A DNA stretch of 64,000 bases from Yersinia hibernica. GTDB taxonomy: Bacteria > Pseudomonadota > Gammaproteobacteria > Enterobacterales > Enterobacteriaceae. The position numbers and the translations under genes were made by a program. The stretch covers positions 558,001 through 622,000 of the forward strand of contig NZ_CP032487.1 of assembly GCF_004124235.1 (NCBI RefSeq), in the 5' to 3' direction. Of the stretch, positions 32,701 to 40,523 are shown piece by piece. Below the pieces are notes generated by a model. That model was not told the DNA's origin. It did no database searches and saw nothing but the letters and a program-made list of their open reading frames with translations. The first letter of the stretch is position 1, and each line of letters opens with the position of its first letter.

Positions 32701-32912
32701 ACCTCAATTTCCCAAATAACCTCAAGTTCTTCCCCCAAACCATCTTCATCAATAGATGACAAAGTTACTGCATGCTGTTGAGCTGAGGCAGGTAACAATT
32801 GAGATGAAGTAACTTCCACAACAATCCATTGACGCCGACGGACCTCAACCAACTGACCGGGTTCTGGAATAGTTCGCTGTACTCGGATATCAGGTGTATT
32901 AGAAATTTCCAT
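29772..32912 (-). CDS. drmD: DISARM SNF2-type helicase DrmD
   Basis: DrmD is the class 1-specific SNF2/HepA-like ATPase. It has 1,046 residues. Walker A is in LIADDVGLGKTIEAGLIIQE (about residues 143-162), Walker B DEAH in LLVIDEAHNIAPAAG (about 255-270) and the SAT-like LTATPHNGY near 298. The C-terminal helicase motifs LLATDAASEGIDLQNHCNCL (about 584-603) and RNGRIDRHGQ (about 619-628) are present. The C-terminal 300 residues contain charged helices and no known nuclease motif. It follows the cytosine methyltransferase gene by 49 bases and overlaps drmMI by four bases. Confidence 0.92.
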   Translation of the reverse strand: MEISNTPDIRVQRTIPEPGQLVEVRRRQWIVVEVTSSQLLPASAQQHAVTLSSIDEDGLGEELEVIWEIEVGAQIIERAGLPTISGQDDSSTLDAFLDAVRWGAATNANRGFLQAPFRSGVSIEDFQLDPLVRAIDMARVNLLIADDVGLGKTIEAGLIIQEMLLRHRARTVLIICPASLQEKWRMEMQEKFGLEFQIVDTRYIKQLRRERGIHANPWTSHSRLITSMDWAKSGEGLRAMRDVLPLYSSYPRKFDLLVIDEAHNIAPAAGANYALESQRTRFIRSISPHFQHRLFLTATPHNGYTESFTSLLELLDDQRFARNILPDDKQLNQVMIRRLKSDLVDADGNLLYAQRKLEALPIFYTAKEREIHSKLNDYCKSRELGAEKTVSTFGTAFVNQLLKKRLFSSPAAFASTLEKHIASLTYGNLRSDNSPMDDRILRKAILRVDEDYANDQEVENAQSEAVEEASCRAQPLTTDQQQMLSELRKWAQIARNQVDSKAKAVLSWLDTNLKTNGHWNEHRVILFTEYRTTLQWIHEILASHGFGGERLAILHGGIAQDEREKVKAAFQTAPKDSAVRILLATDAASEGIDLQNHCNCLIHLEIPYNPNVMEQRNGRIDRHGQRQKEVLIWHPVDGDENSQASIGGHSGDIIRALRKLESMRSDMGSVNPVIAPQMSKLIEGSIRGFDTRIAEARIAKTKRFVSADRELKERIARLHDRLLSTQNDFHLTPKHILMAVNTGLSLAGRPHLEPFALPDAPAGSTFKMPALSGSWARCLEGLRHPYTLQTRPITFDHTVARGRDDVVLVHLNHRLVQMCLRLLRAEVWARDDVKKLHRVTVRSVPDTLIDGLAVVVSSRLVITGGNYHRLHEELTTAGGYLGDKSFRREEGVSKVQLWLDNSKPMTASDSLFDDIRIRFERAQHAILQSVNARSKDRLKDLSNTLQLSKNRELTDISTVLDELEKTICIELKKDQQPEQFSLFSEDERTQLKRDTAALKARLLRIPEEREQEIQAIETRYAKLDDRTFPVAVTFLVPESTVQRGEA

Positions 32913-32961
32913 ATTGTTTCCAGGCTCTAATTCAGCGAAGCTAATGATTAGTAAAGAGTTG

Positions 32962-34014
32962 TCATTCCACAGTGACCATATTCACATTTGCAAGATGTGA
33001 ATTAATGCTACGTGCAATTGCTCGGCCAAGTTCAACAGGAACTGCATTCCCGATTAGGCGCCCTAGAATCCTTAAACTTACTGGCCCATCATGGGGAATA
33101 AATGCATAGTTACGGGGAAAACTCTGAAGAATTGCCGCTTCTCTCAGGGAGATTGCGCGGTTCTGTTCAGGATGCCCAAATCGACCATTTCCGAAACCAT
33201 AGCACTGCGTTGTCATGGTTGGTGCTGGTTTGTCCCATTCCATACGGCCATAAACACTAGCGTAAGTTCTGCCACTTTCTGTTCGATGACAATCGGCAAC
33301 AAGATGTTCTGGCCAGTCACGCCAAGTTCCTCCTGGTTTTGAGGCCTTAATACGCTCCAGATTCTTATCTGACAATGTGGAGGTAACATGCAGTTTATCT
33401 CCTGGAGCCGCTTCACCAGCATTTAATGCGCGCAGATGGCCTATAGCTTCTCTTACTGTTTTGGGTTTTGCACACGTTGGAGAAGACATTTTTATCTCGC
33501 CATGGAGTGATGCCAATAAAACCATTCTCTTACGTGTTTGTGGGACACCGAAATGAGTGCAATCAACAATGCTAAACCATACGCTGTAGCCAATACACTT
33601 CAATGCCTCGACGAAGTCGTGGAACACTTGGTGTTTAGCCACAGTAGGAACATTTTCCATCGTGATCACGTCTGGGCGAGTACCTTCTGCTAGGCGTGCA
33701 AACTCATACAGGAGCCCCCATTTACCATCCTTACCATCCGATTCATAACGTTGTGTATAGGTAGAAAATGGTTGGCAAGGCGCGCAGCCAGCGAGAATTT
33801 TGATGTCAGCATCGCCAAACAATGCATCTAATTCGGTTGTTGTTACTTTGCTTATATCCCGTTCTATAAATTTGGCATTGTTGTTTGATTCATAAGGAAA
33901 TTTGCAGGCCGGATCCATGTCAATTCCTGCAACTACAGGTAAGCCTTCAAGTACAAGGCCATGCGTTAATCCACCTGCACCACAAAACAAATCGACACAA
34001 GATACTTTCTTCAT
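32962..34014 (-). CDS. C5-cytosine DNA methyltransferase at head of the DISARM operon (DrmMII-like)
   Basis: This 350-residue enzyme has all the main C5-methyltransferase motifs: motif I DLFCGAGGLTHGLVLEG (residues 8-24), motif IV with catalytic cysteine AGCAPCQPFSTYT (about 75-87), motif VI ENVPT (about 120-124), motif VIII QTRKRMVLLAS (about 159-169), and motifs IX-X ISLREAAILQSFP and RLIGNAVPVELGRAIA near the end. The target-recognition region is short (about 190-250). It is the first gene of the leftward DISARM run. Class 1 DISARM is defined by the adenine enzyme and class 2 by a cytosine enzyme, so its presence beside drmD and drmMI is notable. Whether it truly belongs to DISARM or is a separate guard methyltransferase is not shown. 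Confidence 0.88.
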   Translation of the reverse strand: MKKVSCVDLFCGAGGLTHGLVLEGLPVVAGIDMDPACKFPYESNNNAKFIERDISKVTTTELDALFGDADIKILAGCAPCQPFSTYTQRYESDGKDGKWGLLYEFARLAEGTRPDVITMENVPTVAKHQVFHDFVEALKCIGYSVWFSIVDCTHFGVPQTRKRMVLLASLHGEIKMSSPTCAKPKTVREAIGHLRALNAGEAAPGDKLHVTSTLSDKNLERIKASKPGGTWRDWPEHLVADCHRTESGRTYASVYGRMEWDKPAPTMTTQCYGFGNGRFGHPEQNRAISLREAAILQSFPRNYAFIPHDGPVSLRILGRLIGNAVPVELGRAIARSINSHLANVNMVTVE

Positions 34015-34476
34015 TTAATTCTTCTCATCTTTTCAAAGACTTAGAGATACTCATAAATTAATTACTACAAGAGTATCAAGATCTTATTCCCACTTCATTA
34101 GTATTTGCACAACGTCCAAGATGCAACCATCTGCGAGCTCCTTTAGCTTACAACTTCCATGATGAAGTATTTTATGTATAAAAATACAGCATTTTGGGGC
34201 TGCACATAAATGGTGATTTTGCTGTTACCAGAGTCTTCTATGATTCATTCAACCGATGACCAGCGATCTAGACTGAAAAGCCCCATACCAGAAGTTATTT
34301 GCTTATATGATCTCATGAACAGCTGGTAGGGTAAATGAATACTGGATACAGGTTTGGTGCCTGGTCGTGGGCGTTGAACAAGATAGTGGCAGGTTGATAG
34401 TCCGCCTGCCTGATGTAGTACCCATCAACGAGGTTTATAATTGTGCGGAACGTACTTACTGGGTTTCTACTGAAGG
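34015..34476. other. Intergenic region upstream of the DISARM operon
   Basis: This 462-base stretch separates the DUF262 pair from the cytosine methyltransferase gene and presumably contains the DISARM promoter (leftward) near 34020-34100, an AT-rich segment. An open frame on the + strand (about 34319-34537) has no start codon and no recognised family. I see no clear operator or terminator. Confidence 0.45.
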
Positions 34477-36498
34477 CTATTTCCCGAGCTCCACCTCAGA
34501 AAAATATGCGTTATATTCCTCAAGCATTTGTTGCTGATGAGCCAATGCTAGCACGTCATTCCACTGCTCATTTTCATAAATAAGTGCCAACTTGAGTGAG
34601 TCCACCCTGCTCTGGTTACGCTCAATGAAACGAGCCCGTTTTTCAACATAGGGTTTGTTGCCGTACTCTGAGTTGATACTGCGTGAAACTAGCCCTAAAT
34701 TACCAAAACAGTCCAGTATTTCAGAGCTCACTCGGTTGGAATCAAAATGCTCAGGCTGCTGTGGGGAAACATGCTCCACTGAATTCCTGGCCGTCATTCG
34801 GAATGCCTGCCAGGCACTCCCTTTTTGAAAGCGGTAATGCTCCCAAAGAATATATTCCAGCTTGTAAAACCAGTAGTGAGAAAATCCGGTTCCCTCATCA
34901 GCTCTCAGCACTGCCTGCATATCGCGGATCGGATAGCTATCGCACCATGGATTTAACACAAACGCACGGGTTCGTTCGATCAGTGGCTGTTCACTGCCAC
35001 TGCAAAGCAAGTGATTGTCCAGATATTGCAGGTATCGGTGGGCACCTTCACCGCCATGGTTTAGTAGGTAACTAAGCAGGGGAGTTAGCCAGTAATGGGT
35101 GGTCAATTGCTGTGAGTGATAGAGCATGCTTTGTAACATAGCAAACCCGCTATCGGCATCACGGCTAGCGCGAATAAGGCTTTGGTAACCGTTCCGATTT
35201 TCATTCACTCGGAGGCGACGAATACCATGACTTTCTTCATTAGCATCATCGCTAATCCATTTGATGATATGTTTGTCAAACAGATAGCGGCAACGCCACA
35301 ACAACTTGATAAAGCGACGTATCTGATTGGCTTGTTCTGATTTCTCACACTGGGCTAGCCCCGCCAGCCAATGAGTCTGGAAGATCTGTAACAGCTCTTT
35401 GTCTAGGATTTTGCTGATATCATCGCGTTGCTGATGTAACAGAAAAAGGCGTAAAACATGCTGTAAGAGCATGGAAAAGCCGATAATACTGCGTACATCA
35501 TCGGCTTCATAGGCCTCGTTATTTTCAGAAGCATTGTTAGATGGCTCCGTCAGGAGTGTCTCATCATTGAGGATATCGTCTAATGAGTGGTGTCTGAGGT
35601 CTTGTTGTGTACCTAATTCCAGCAGTACGTCACGTATAACCAAGGGATCAGAGAGCATCTCCCGGTCTCGTTTAGCATCCTCGACATTATAAAGCGGGAT
35701 CAGCTTTATTCCTTTAACGGTACGTAGGTTCTTTTCGACATAGGCCCCCATAAATGAGCAGGCATCCCACATCTGGCCATAGGCTTCGCGCTCAGCGCTA
35801 TCTGGCAGTAACGCCAGCAAGCGAGCTTTCAAAATTTCATGGTGCTGCAGCTGCACACCGCGATTGTTGATGACTTCAAACAACTTGTTAAGGTCCGTGT
35901 TGGCCGGTACCAGGGTCAATACCAGTTGAACCCGATCACGGATGAACGTACCCAATTTGACAAGATCAATCCGGTGGGTGTCATCCGTTCTATGGGTGAA
36001 GTAACCCTCCATGACCTGCATCGCATAACTCAACGCAGCGGCCTTTTGCTCATCAGATGCAGCTCGGCCATCAAGTAAGGCTGCAAAAAAACGGCTTACC
36101 TCAGGGCGAATGGCAAACCGAATCCGCGGTTCACGACTATTTCCCAACTGGGCATAGAGAAAACAGGAAAGGGGGTTTTGGCTTCGCTCACTGTTTTTCG
36201 ATGATGAGAGCAGGCGCTCAATTACTACGCTAAGCAACCACAAGGTGGTAAAACGTTGCTGACCATCAATCAGATCCAACAAGGGGTGCCCAGATTCTGT
36301 CCTTCCTTGCTCAATCACCAGCGTACTACCCAAGTAAAATACATCCTTGTCTGCATTACAGGCGGAGACTAGATCATCAAGTAATACTTTGATCTGGTCA
36401 CTACCCCATACATAGAGGCGTTGATAGATAGGAATATTGAAAAGTCGTTTTTCATCAATGAGTTGAGCCAGTGACATTAATTTTGATTCATATTGCAT
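34477..36498 (-). CDS. DUF262-DUF1524 protein (GmrSD/type IV restriction-like)
   Basis: This 673-residue protein has an N-terminal DUF262 (ParB/Srx-like NTPase) domain with IPIYQRLYVWGSDQIKVLLDDL (residues 19-40) and the signature DGQQRFTTLWLL (about 78-89). A C-terminal DUF1524 His-Me finger nuclease domain is marked by SVEHVSPQQPEH (about 572-583), FGNLGLVSRSINSEYGNKPY and the following lysine. These two domains together make up GmrSD-type modification-dependent nucleases and the SspE and BrxU defence effectors. It starts next to the stop of the upstream DUF262 gene with no spacer, so the two are coupled. Its target, modified or unmodified DNA, is unknown. Confidence 0.85.
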   Translation of the reverse strand: MQYESKLMSLAQLIDEKRLFNIPIYQRLYVWGSDQIKVLLDDLVSACNADKDVFYLGSTLVIEQGRTESGHPLLDLIDGQQRFTTLWLLSVVIERLLSSSKNSERSQNPLSCFLYAQLGNSREPRIRFAIRPEVSRFFAALLDGRAASDEQKAAALSYAMQVMEGYFTHRTDDTHRIDLVKLGTFIRDRVQLVLTLVPANTDLNKLFEVINNRGVQLQHHEILKARLLALLPDSAEREAYGQMWDACSFMGAYVEKNLRTVKGIKLIPLYNVEDAKRDREMLSDPLVIRDVLLELGTQQDLRHHSLDDILNDETLLTEPSNNASENNEAYEADDVRSIIGFSMLLQHVLRLFLLHQQRDDISKILDKELLQIFQTHWLAGLAQCEKSEQANQIRRFIKLLWRCRYLFDKHIIKWISDDANEESHGIRRLRVNENRNGYQSLIRASRDADSGFAMLQSMLYHSQQLTTHYWLTPLLSYLLNHGGEGAHRYLQYLDNHLLCSGSEQPLIERTRAFVLNPWCDSYPIRDMQAVLRADEGTGFSHYWFYKLEYILWEHYRFQKGSAWQAFRMTARNSVEHVSPQQPEHFDSNRVSSEILDCFGNLGLVSRSINSEYGNKPYVEKRARFIERNQSRVDSLKLALIYENEQWNDVLALAHQQQMLEEYNAYFSEVELGK

Positions 36499-37959
36499 CT
36501 ACTTTTCCATCCCTAGCCAACGTTTAAGTACCCAACTGTCACCCTCAGGGATACCATCAAGATTGAAATAATCCAGCAACGCATTAAGGTAACGCCCCTG
36601 TACGCCCTTAGATAGGACGATGGAGACAGCCTTCCCGTATCCCTTACTACGTTCGATTTCAGAACGTAAGAATGTCATCACCTCTTGTGGGCGATAGGCC
36701 CCACATATCTCATCAAGCAGATTGTAAGGAGCGTCACGTAAGTACTTGAGTGGTGATTCTTTAAAGATATAACTTTTCTCCAAACGTAATCCCCCCAACA
36801 CTAGTTCCAAACCCACTGCAAAGGCTAATAGATGTTGATAACCAAAACGGTCGACATACATCAGAAGGGCCAAGTTAAAGAGCTCCTGTAAGTAATAGGC
36901 ATTAGCACGTACCACACGCCGATAAAATTCTCGGAATGCCTCTAATTCGTGGCAGGTATTCTCTTTGTACAAAAGATCATCAAGTAAAGAGGCATATTTT
37001 TGAGCGTAAAGGAAAAAACAGATGCCTTTATGAATGGGCTGGCGCAATGTAAATGGTAAATTAGCCGCGCTTCCACTAATTTGTAAGGGGTTCAATGCCA
37101 AGCGATAGTCATCGCTGCTTTGCAATTTGAGGGAATTGGCAAATTGATTGTGATAACCCGGATAGAGCGGGATCTCATCAATCTCACCACCACCAACACT
37201 CTGTTGTTGAAAGGCTTCCAGCAGACTATCGTGATCTTCACGCTCCATTTGCTTATTACCCCGCCAATTGCGGGCACGCCACAAATAGTACTGAAACAAC
37301 TCGGGTGCAAAATCTTGCTGTTCACAATCCTGCCGCCTAGGGCCTGCCATTTGAACATGCTCCCAACGTCGAGCACAGATTTGCTGCAATGACTCGACAT
37401 GCTGTACGTTGGGACCGTTCACAGCCCGCAGGTGATAAGCTTTGAGCAAATCAGTCGCTTTAAGTGGTACTCCGCGAAAATTCTGAGTATCAAAAAAGGT
37501 AAAAGCGAGATCTTCGCGCTCAACTGTGATCACCGTAAAACACAATTGCTCAACGATGGATGGCTCTAGAGCTGACTCACGATGTTCGCTCATTAGCTTG
37601 CGTGCTACTCGCAAATTACGAGCTGAGATGGGAGAGCGGTAATGAAATTCTAACCCTTTGGGTAATTCATTGTGCAAGGCATGATACAGCACTGCTAGGG
37701 TACTGAGGCGCTGTTGGCCATCGATTACAAAGCGGGCTTTTTTTTCGTCATTCCGATGCAGCAATAGGGTACCTAGATAATAGACTTTCTGCCCATTGCC
37801 GTTGTGCCTGAACTCGTCCAAATCCTCCAGCAACTGATTGACCTTGTGTCTGTCCCAAACATAGGGTCGTTGGTAGTGGTCGAGCTGTAAAGTTGCTCCA
37901 TTGCTGCACAAAGTGGCAAAATCCATCATGCAGACCTCGACGGGCTGCTTAATCGTCAT
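36499..37959 (-). CDS. DUF262 domain protein, partner of the downstream DUF262-DUF1524 protein
   Basis: This 486-residue protein has the DUF262 core LDHYQRPYVWDRHKVNQLL (residues 25-43) and FVIDGQQRLSTLAVLYH (about 75-91), plus a middle FRGVPLKATDLLKAYHLRA block (about 159-177) like the FEVINNRGVQLQHHEILKAR region of its neighbour. No DUF1524 nuclease motif is visible at the C-terminus, so it may act as a sensor NTPase for the downstream nuclease. The ATG at 37959 overlaps the stop of a 36-codon frame (ATGA). Paired DUF262 genes often sit in defence islands, which fits the DISARM neighbour. Confidence 0.8.
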   Translation of the reverse strand: MTIKQPVEVCMMDFATLCSNGATLQLDHYQRPYVWDRHKVNQLLEDLDEFRHNGNGQKVYYLGTLLLHRNDEKKARFVIDGQQRLSTLAVLYHALHNELPKGLEFHYRSPISARNLRVARKLMSEHRESALEPSIVEQLCFTVITVEREDLAFTFFDTQNFRGVPLKATDLLKAYHLRAVNGPNVQHVESLQQICARRWEHVQMAGPRRQDCEQQDFAPELFQYYLWRARNWRGNKQMEREDHDSLLEAFQQQSVGGGEIDEIPLYPGYHNQFANSLKLQSSDDYRLALNPLQISGSAANLPFTLRQPIHKGICFFLYAQKYASLLDDLLYKENTCHELEAFREFYRRVVRANAYYLQELFNLALLMYVDRFGYQHLLAFAVGLELVLGGLRLEKSYIFKESPLKYLRDAPYNLLDEICGAYRPQEVMTFLRSEIERSKGYGKAVSIVLSKGVQGRYLNALLDYFNLDGIPEGDSWVLKRWLGMEK

Positions 37960-38066
37960 GACTGTGGCTCCAATGGCTGCTGGGTAAGATCACTTAGCGG
38001 TTTTTCTTTACCATATCTTGATAAATAGGAAGCAATTTCCAGCAGCTCTTTTTTTGATGTCCTCAT
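37956..38066 (-). CDS. 36-residue reading frame coupled to the DUF262 pair
   Basis: The ATG at 38066 has a GGGAGCGG ribosome site, and the TGA overlaps the next gene's ATG by four bases (ATGA), the same coupling used through this island. The peptide begins MRTSKKELLEIASYLSRYGK and continues EKPLSDLTQQPLEPQS. It is basic and helical at first, then proline-rich. I do not recognise it. It could be a regulatory leader or a small component of the DUF262 system. Position and coupling are seen; function is not known. Confidence 0.55.
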   Translation of the reverse strand: MRTSKKELLEIASYLSRYGKEKPLSDLTQQPLEPQS

Positions 38067-38197
38067 GTCCGCTCCCTATGAAACATTTTTACATCCCCAT
38101 CGTTGCATGACATTATTGAATCAAGGAATGATAATGAACATATAATTTTTTGTATCAATGTGAGCTTATCCAACATCGTTTGATATGGCGCTAACAT

Positions 38198-38600
38198 TTA
38201 GAAGTTTAGGGGGTTATTCCTTCTGTACATCCCACTGCCGACAGTAGACCCCGTCTTACACACTTGGCATTTTTTCTCACCGCGAAAATCTACGCTGCAC
38301 ATGACGCACTGCCAGTCACGCATCGGCAATAGCGACACCACGCCATTCAGAACCGTCTTCAGGAACTACAATAGGGCCTGAGTTTTTGTGCTTTCCTCCA
38401 GATAATCATAACGGGCGATATGTTCTGGTTTGATGTCAGCTCCGATATGTCTGAAGCAGGCTTTCTAATTGAGAGTGGCGGGATAAAAGGCGGTCGAGTG
38501 GCATAGATGGCAGGTATAACGGTCGTAAGGGAGGCTGTGCCGTTTAAGTACCGGTCAGATGAGCGTTGCCGCCGAGAGTGATAAAGAATTTAGCAAACAT
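38198..38600 (-). pseudogene. Decayed cysteine-rich (zinc-ribbon-like) protein gene
   Basis: An ATG at 38600 with a strong CAGGAG site opens MFAKFFITLGGNAHLTGT. The reading then shifts to a second frame, LKRHSLPYDRYTCHLCHSTA, continuing through two in-frame TAG codons (one in a likely CAG-to-TAG context at 38366-38368) to DWQCVMCSVDFRGEKKCQVC and a stop at 38198. Three CxxC pairs suggest a zinc-binding protein from a mobile element. One frameshift and at least two nonsense codons mean it is broken. Family unknown. Confidence 0.5.
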
Positions 38601-38779
38601 AAACAGGCTCCTGCAGGCAGGCGCAAGCCGCCCCTGAAGCGTAGTGACCGGATGCGTCTATGCTGAGTTGATGATCAGCCAAAGCCCATCTCGGTTAAGG
38701 TAATGGCAGAAACCTACATTCCGCCTAGATAACTGTTTTGAAGAATGGGCGAGTGGACCACCACCATTACCGCTAACAT
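38590..38779 (-). pseudogene. Decayed open frame upstream of the cysteine-rich pseudogene
   Basis: Coding-like fragments lie in alternating frames: VGFCHYLNRDGLWLIINSA, then LSIDASGHYASGAACACLQEPVYVC. The last fragment ends at a TAA that overlaps the start of the next pseudogene. The overlap suggests a former operon of a plasmid- or ICE-like element. Not identified. The rest of the gap from 38067 to 39136 shows nothing I can name. Confidence 0.35.
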
Positions 38780-38933
38780 ATCCTTAACTCGCACTTTTTT
38801 CCTTAGTCTGATATCCATCAGCAACACGAGGACATTTTCATGATGATACATACCAGGTTATCTCAGTATGACTCAGAACATAGTTGCCCTAGGAACAGAT
38901 TGGTAAACTGATTGACAACAATATCCTTTCACC

Positions 38934-38952
38934 TTTAATTACATGTATTAAA
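38934..38952. promoter_or_regulatory. Near-palindrome upstream of the ABC-3C-like operon
   Basis: TTTAATTACATGTATTAAA is a near-perfect dyad with one extra base, about 185 bases before the first gene of the operon, in AT-rich promoter-like DNA. It could be an operator. The evidence is only the symmetry. Confidence 0.3.
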
Positions 38953-39136
38953 GATTCGATTTTGTCGGTAGTGCGATTTAATTAATTGCTAAAGCCTGCA
39001 GTTGCTGAGCTCTGAAAAGGTCATGTATGAAAAGAATATCAGTTGAATTTGGTACCACTCTTGATGTTTGCTTGAAGCTTCTGCTTCGGATCAACGCACA
39101 GCATCGACTTTTCATCATATTAGACCAAGGCGACTG

Positions 39137-40063
39137 ATGTTCAACACCAAATTCGGGCCATTTAACGGATCTACCTGGGAAAGTCTTTGTCAGCAGGTCT
39201 TTAAGCGGAAGTATCAAGCTGAATGCTATCAGCAGATGCCAGCATCTCCAGGAGACTACGGCATAGAGGGCTACACCTCAGATACTGGGTGGGCATTTCA
39301 GTGCTATTGTCCTGAGAAGCACTACGAACGCACTGAGTTGTATGATAAGCAGCGCGACAAAATTACTACTGACCTTAGAAAGCTGAAAGATTACGCGCAG
39401 GAACTTCAAACACGACTGGGAAGCACGAAGATTTCTCGATGGGTGTTTGTCACTCCCGAGATAGATCGTAATGCGCTCCTTGCACATGCAAAGGCCAAGG
39501 AGGCGGAAGTCCGTGCTTGGAAACTGCCCATCCTAACCGATGACTTCACAGTATTGCTCCACGATGGCGATCACTATTTGGTCGAAATTAATGAGGTACG
39601 CGCTGCCTGTGGAGAGGCTTTGGTCTTCGACGACACAGCACCAGTCCTGGCTGCCTTAACTGGTCAGCAAGAACAGTACGAGATAAACGTTCATCGTAAG
39701 TCAGGCTATCGACTCGCCGAAAAGGCTCAGGTGCCGGACTTTCAGACTCGCGTACAACTGCTTAGTCAGCGCACCATTGAGCAGTTCCTTGAGGCTGACG
39801 GATATTTCCGCCGTGTCGCATCAGCGTCACCAATCACACATGTGCGACTTATTCGCCTTATCAACGAGTACGAACAATACGTCATTGAAACTTCAGCTAC
39901 TTGGTCTGGAACCGCAGAAGAGTTGACTATCCAAGTTCGTGATGGATTGGCAAAGATTATTTCCGACGAACTCGCACCTGAGTTTGATAAGGCCAACACT
40001 TTGAAAGTGGCAAGATACATGACCGCTCGGTGGTTGGCAGTCTGCGAGTTGGACTATGGTTGA
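39137..40063 (+). CDS. Nuclease-like first component of an ABC-three-component-like system
   Basis: The start at 39137 (MFNTKFGPFNGSTWESLCQQ) has an AAGGCGA site and gives 308 residues; the longer frame from 39068 lacks one. The N-terminal domain has the pattern SPGDYGIEGYTSDTGWAFQC followed by YCPEKH (about residues 33-60), like the D...(E/D)...QxK strand layout of restriction-endonuclease folds, though the usual lysine is tyrosine. An amphipathic helix region follows (ELYDKQRDKITTDLRKLKDY), and the C-terminal half is helical and unassigned. It overlaps the next gene by eight bases. An effector role is inferred from this domain and from the position before a middle protein and an ATPase. Confidence 0.6.
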   Translation: MFNTKFGPFNGSTWESLCQQVFKRKYQAECYQQMPASPGDYGIEGYTSDTGWAFQCYCPEKHYERTELYDKQRDKITTDLRKLKDYAQELQTRLGSTKISRWVFVTPEIDRNALLAHAKAKEAEVRAWKLPILTDDFTVLLHDGDHYLVEINEVRAACGEALVFDDTAPVLAALTGQQEQYEINVHRKSGYRLAEKAQVPDFQTRVQLLSQRTIEQFLEADGYFRRVASASPITHVRLIRLINEYEQYVIETSATWSGTAEELTIQVRDGLAKIISDELAPEFDKANTLKVARYMTARWLAVCELDYG

Positions 40064-40523
40064 GGTCAAGGAGCAAAAACGGCTTCGCTTCGAACGGCGA
40101 CCGTCACCAGTATTAGCTGAACATAGGCCTATGTATAAGATTGGGCAAGTGTTGCTTATCCTGTCTCTGGCTTCTCGCGGAGGGAAGTCAAGTTTACCGC
40201 GCCTGCAACTATTCAACTGGGCTATGAAGTCGACCAAACGCCAGCAACAGTTGGTCCTAGCTGTTGAAGAGAAAATCTTGCAAGTTCCCGCATGGGGTTT
40301 CGATCCTGCATTAGCTATTGCTGTTCGACTTGCCATTGCGGAAGGCTTAATCATTGAAAACTCCACTGGCTATGAGATTTCGACGGCTGGGAAAGTCTTT
40401 ACCAAAGAAATATTGAAAGACTCCAATTTGTTCGGACGCGAGCGTTCGTTTCTATCTGATATCGGAAAAGGGCTGACAGAGAAAATGATCGAAGCAACTG
40501 CTAGTGGCTGGGAGGCACAGTGA
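40056..40523 (+). CDS. Small middle component of an ABC-three-component-like system
   Basis: This 155-residue protein is predicted helical with a winged-helix look: YKIGQVLLILSLASRGGKSS (about residues 27-46), then helices with ALAIAVRLAIAEGLIIENSTGYEISTAGKVFTKEIL (about 86-121), whose strand pair resembles a wing. Such middle components link the ATPase and effector in ABC-3C systems. It overlaps both neighbours (8 and 4 bases), so the three genes form one translationally coupled unit. The role is inferred from the gene order, not from a recognised motif. Confidence 0.6.
   Translation: MVEVKEQKRLRFERRPSPVLAEHRPMYKIGQVLLILSLASRGGKSSLPRLQLFNWAMKSTKRQQQLVLAVEEKILQVPAWGFDPALAIAVRLAIAEGLIIENSTGYEISTAGKVFTKEILKDSNLFGRERSFLSDIGKGLTEKMIEATASGWEAQ

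Noticed and set aside
34319..34537. Protein-like open frame on the + strand between the DUF262 and methyltransferase genes
   Set aside because: No start codon, no family resemblance, and it runs into the antisense of the DUF262-DUF1524 gene.
39068..39136. Upstream extension of the first ABC-3C-like gene
   Set aside because: It lacks a ribosome site and the family-like sequence begins at the methionine at 39137.
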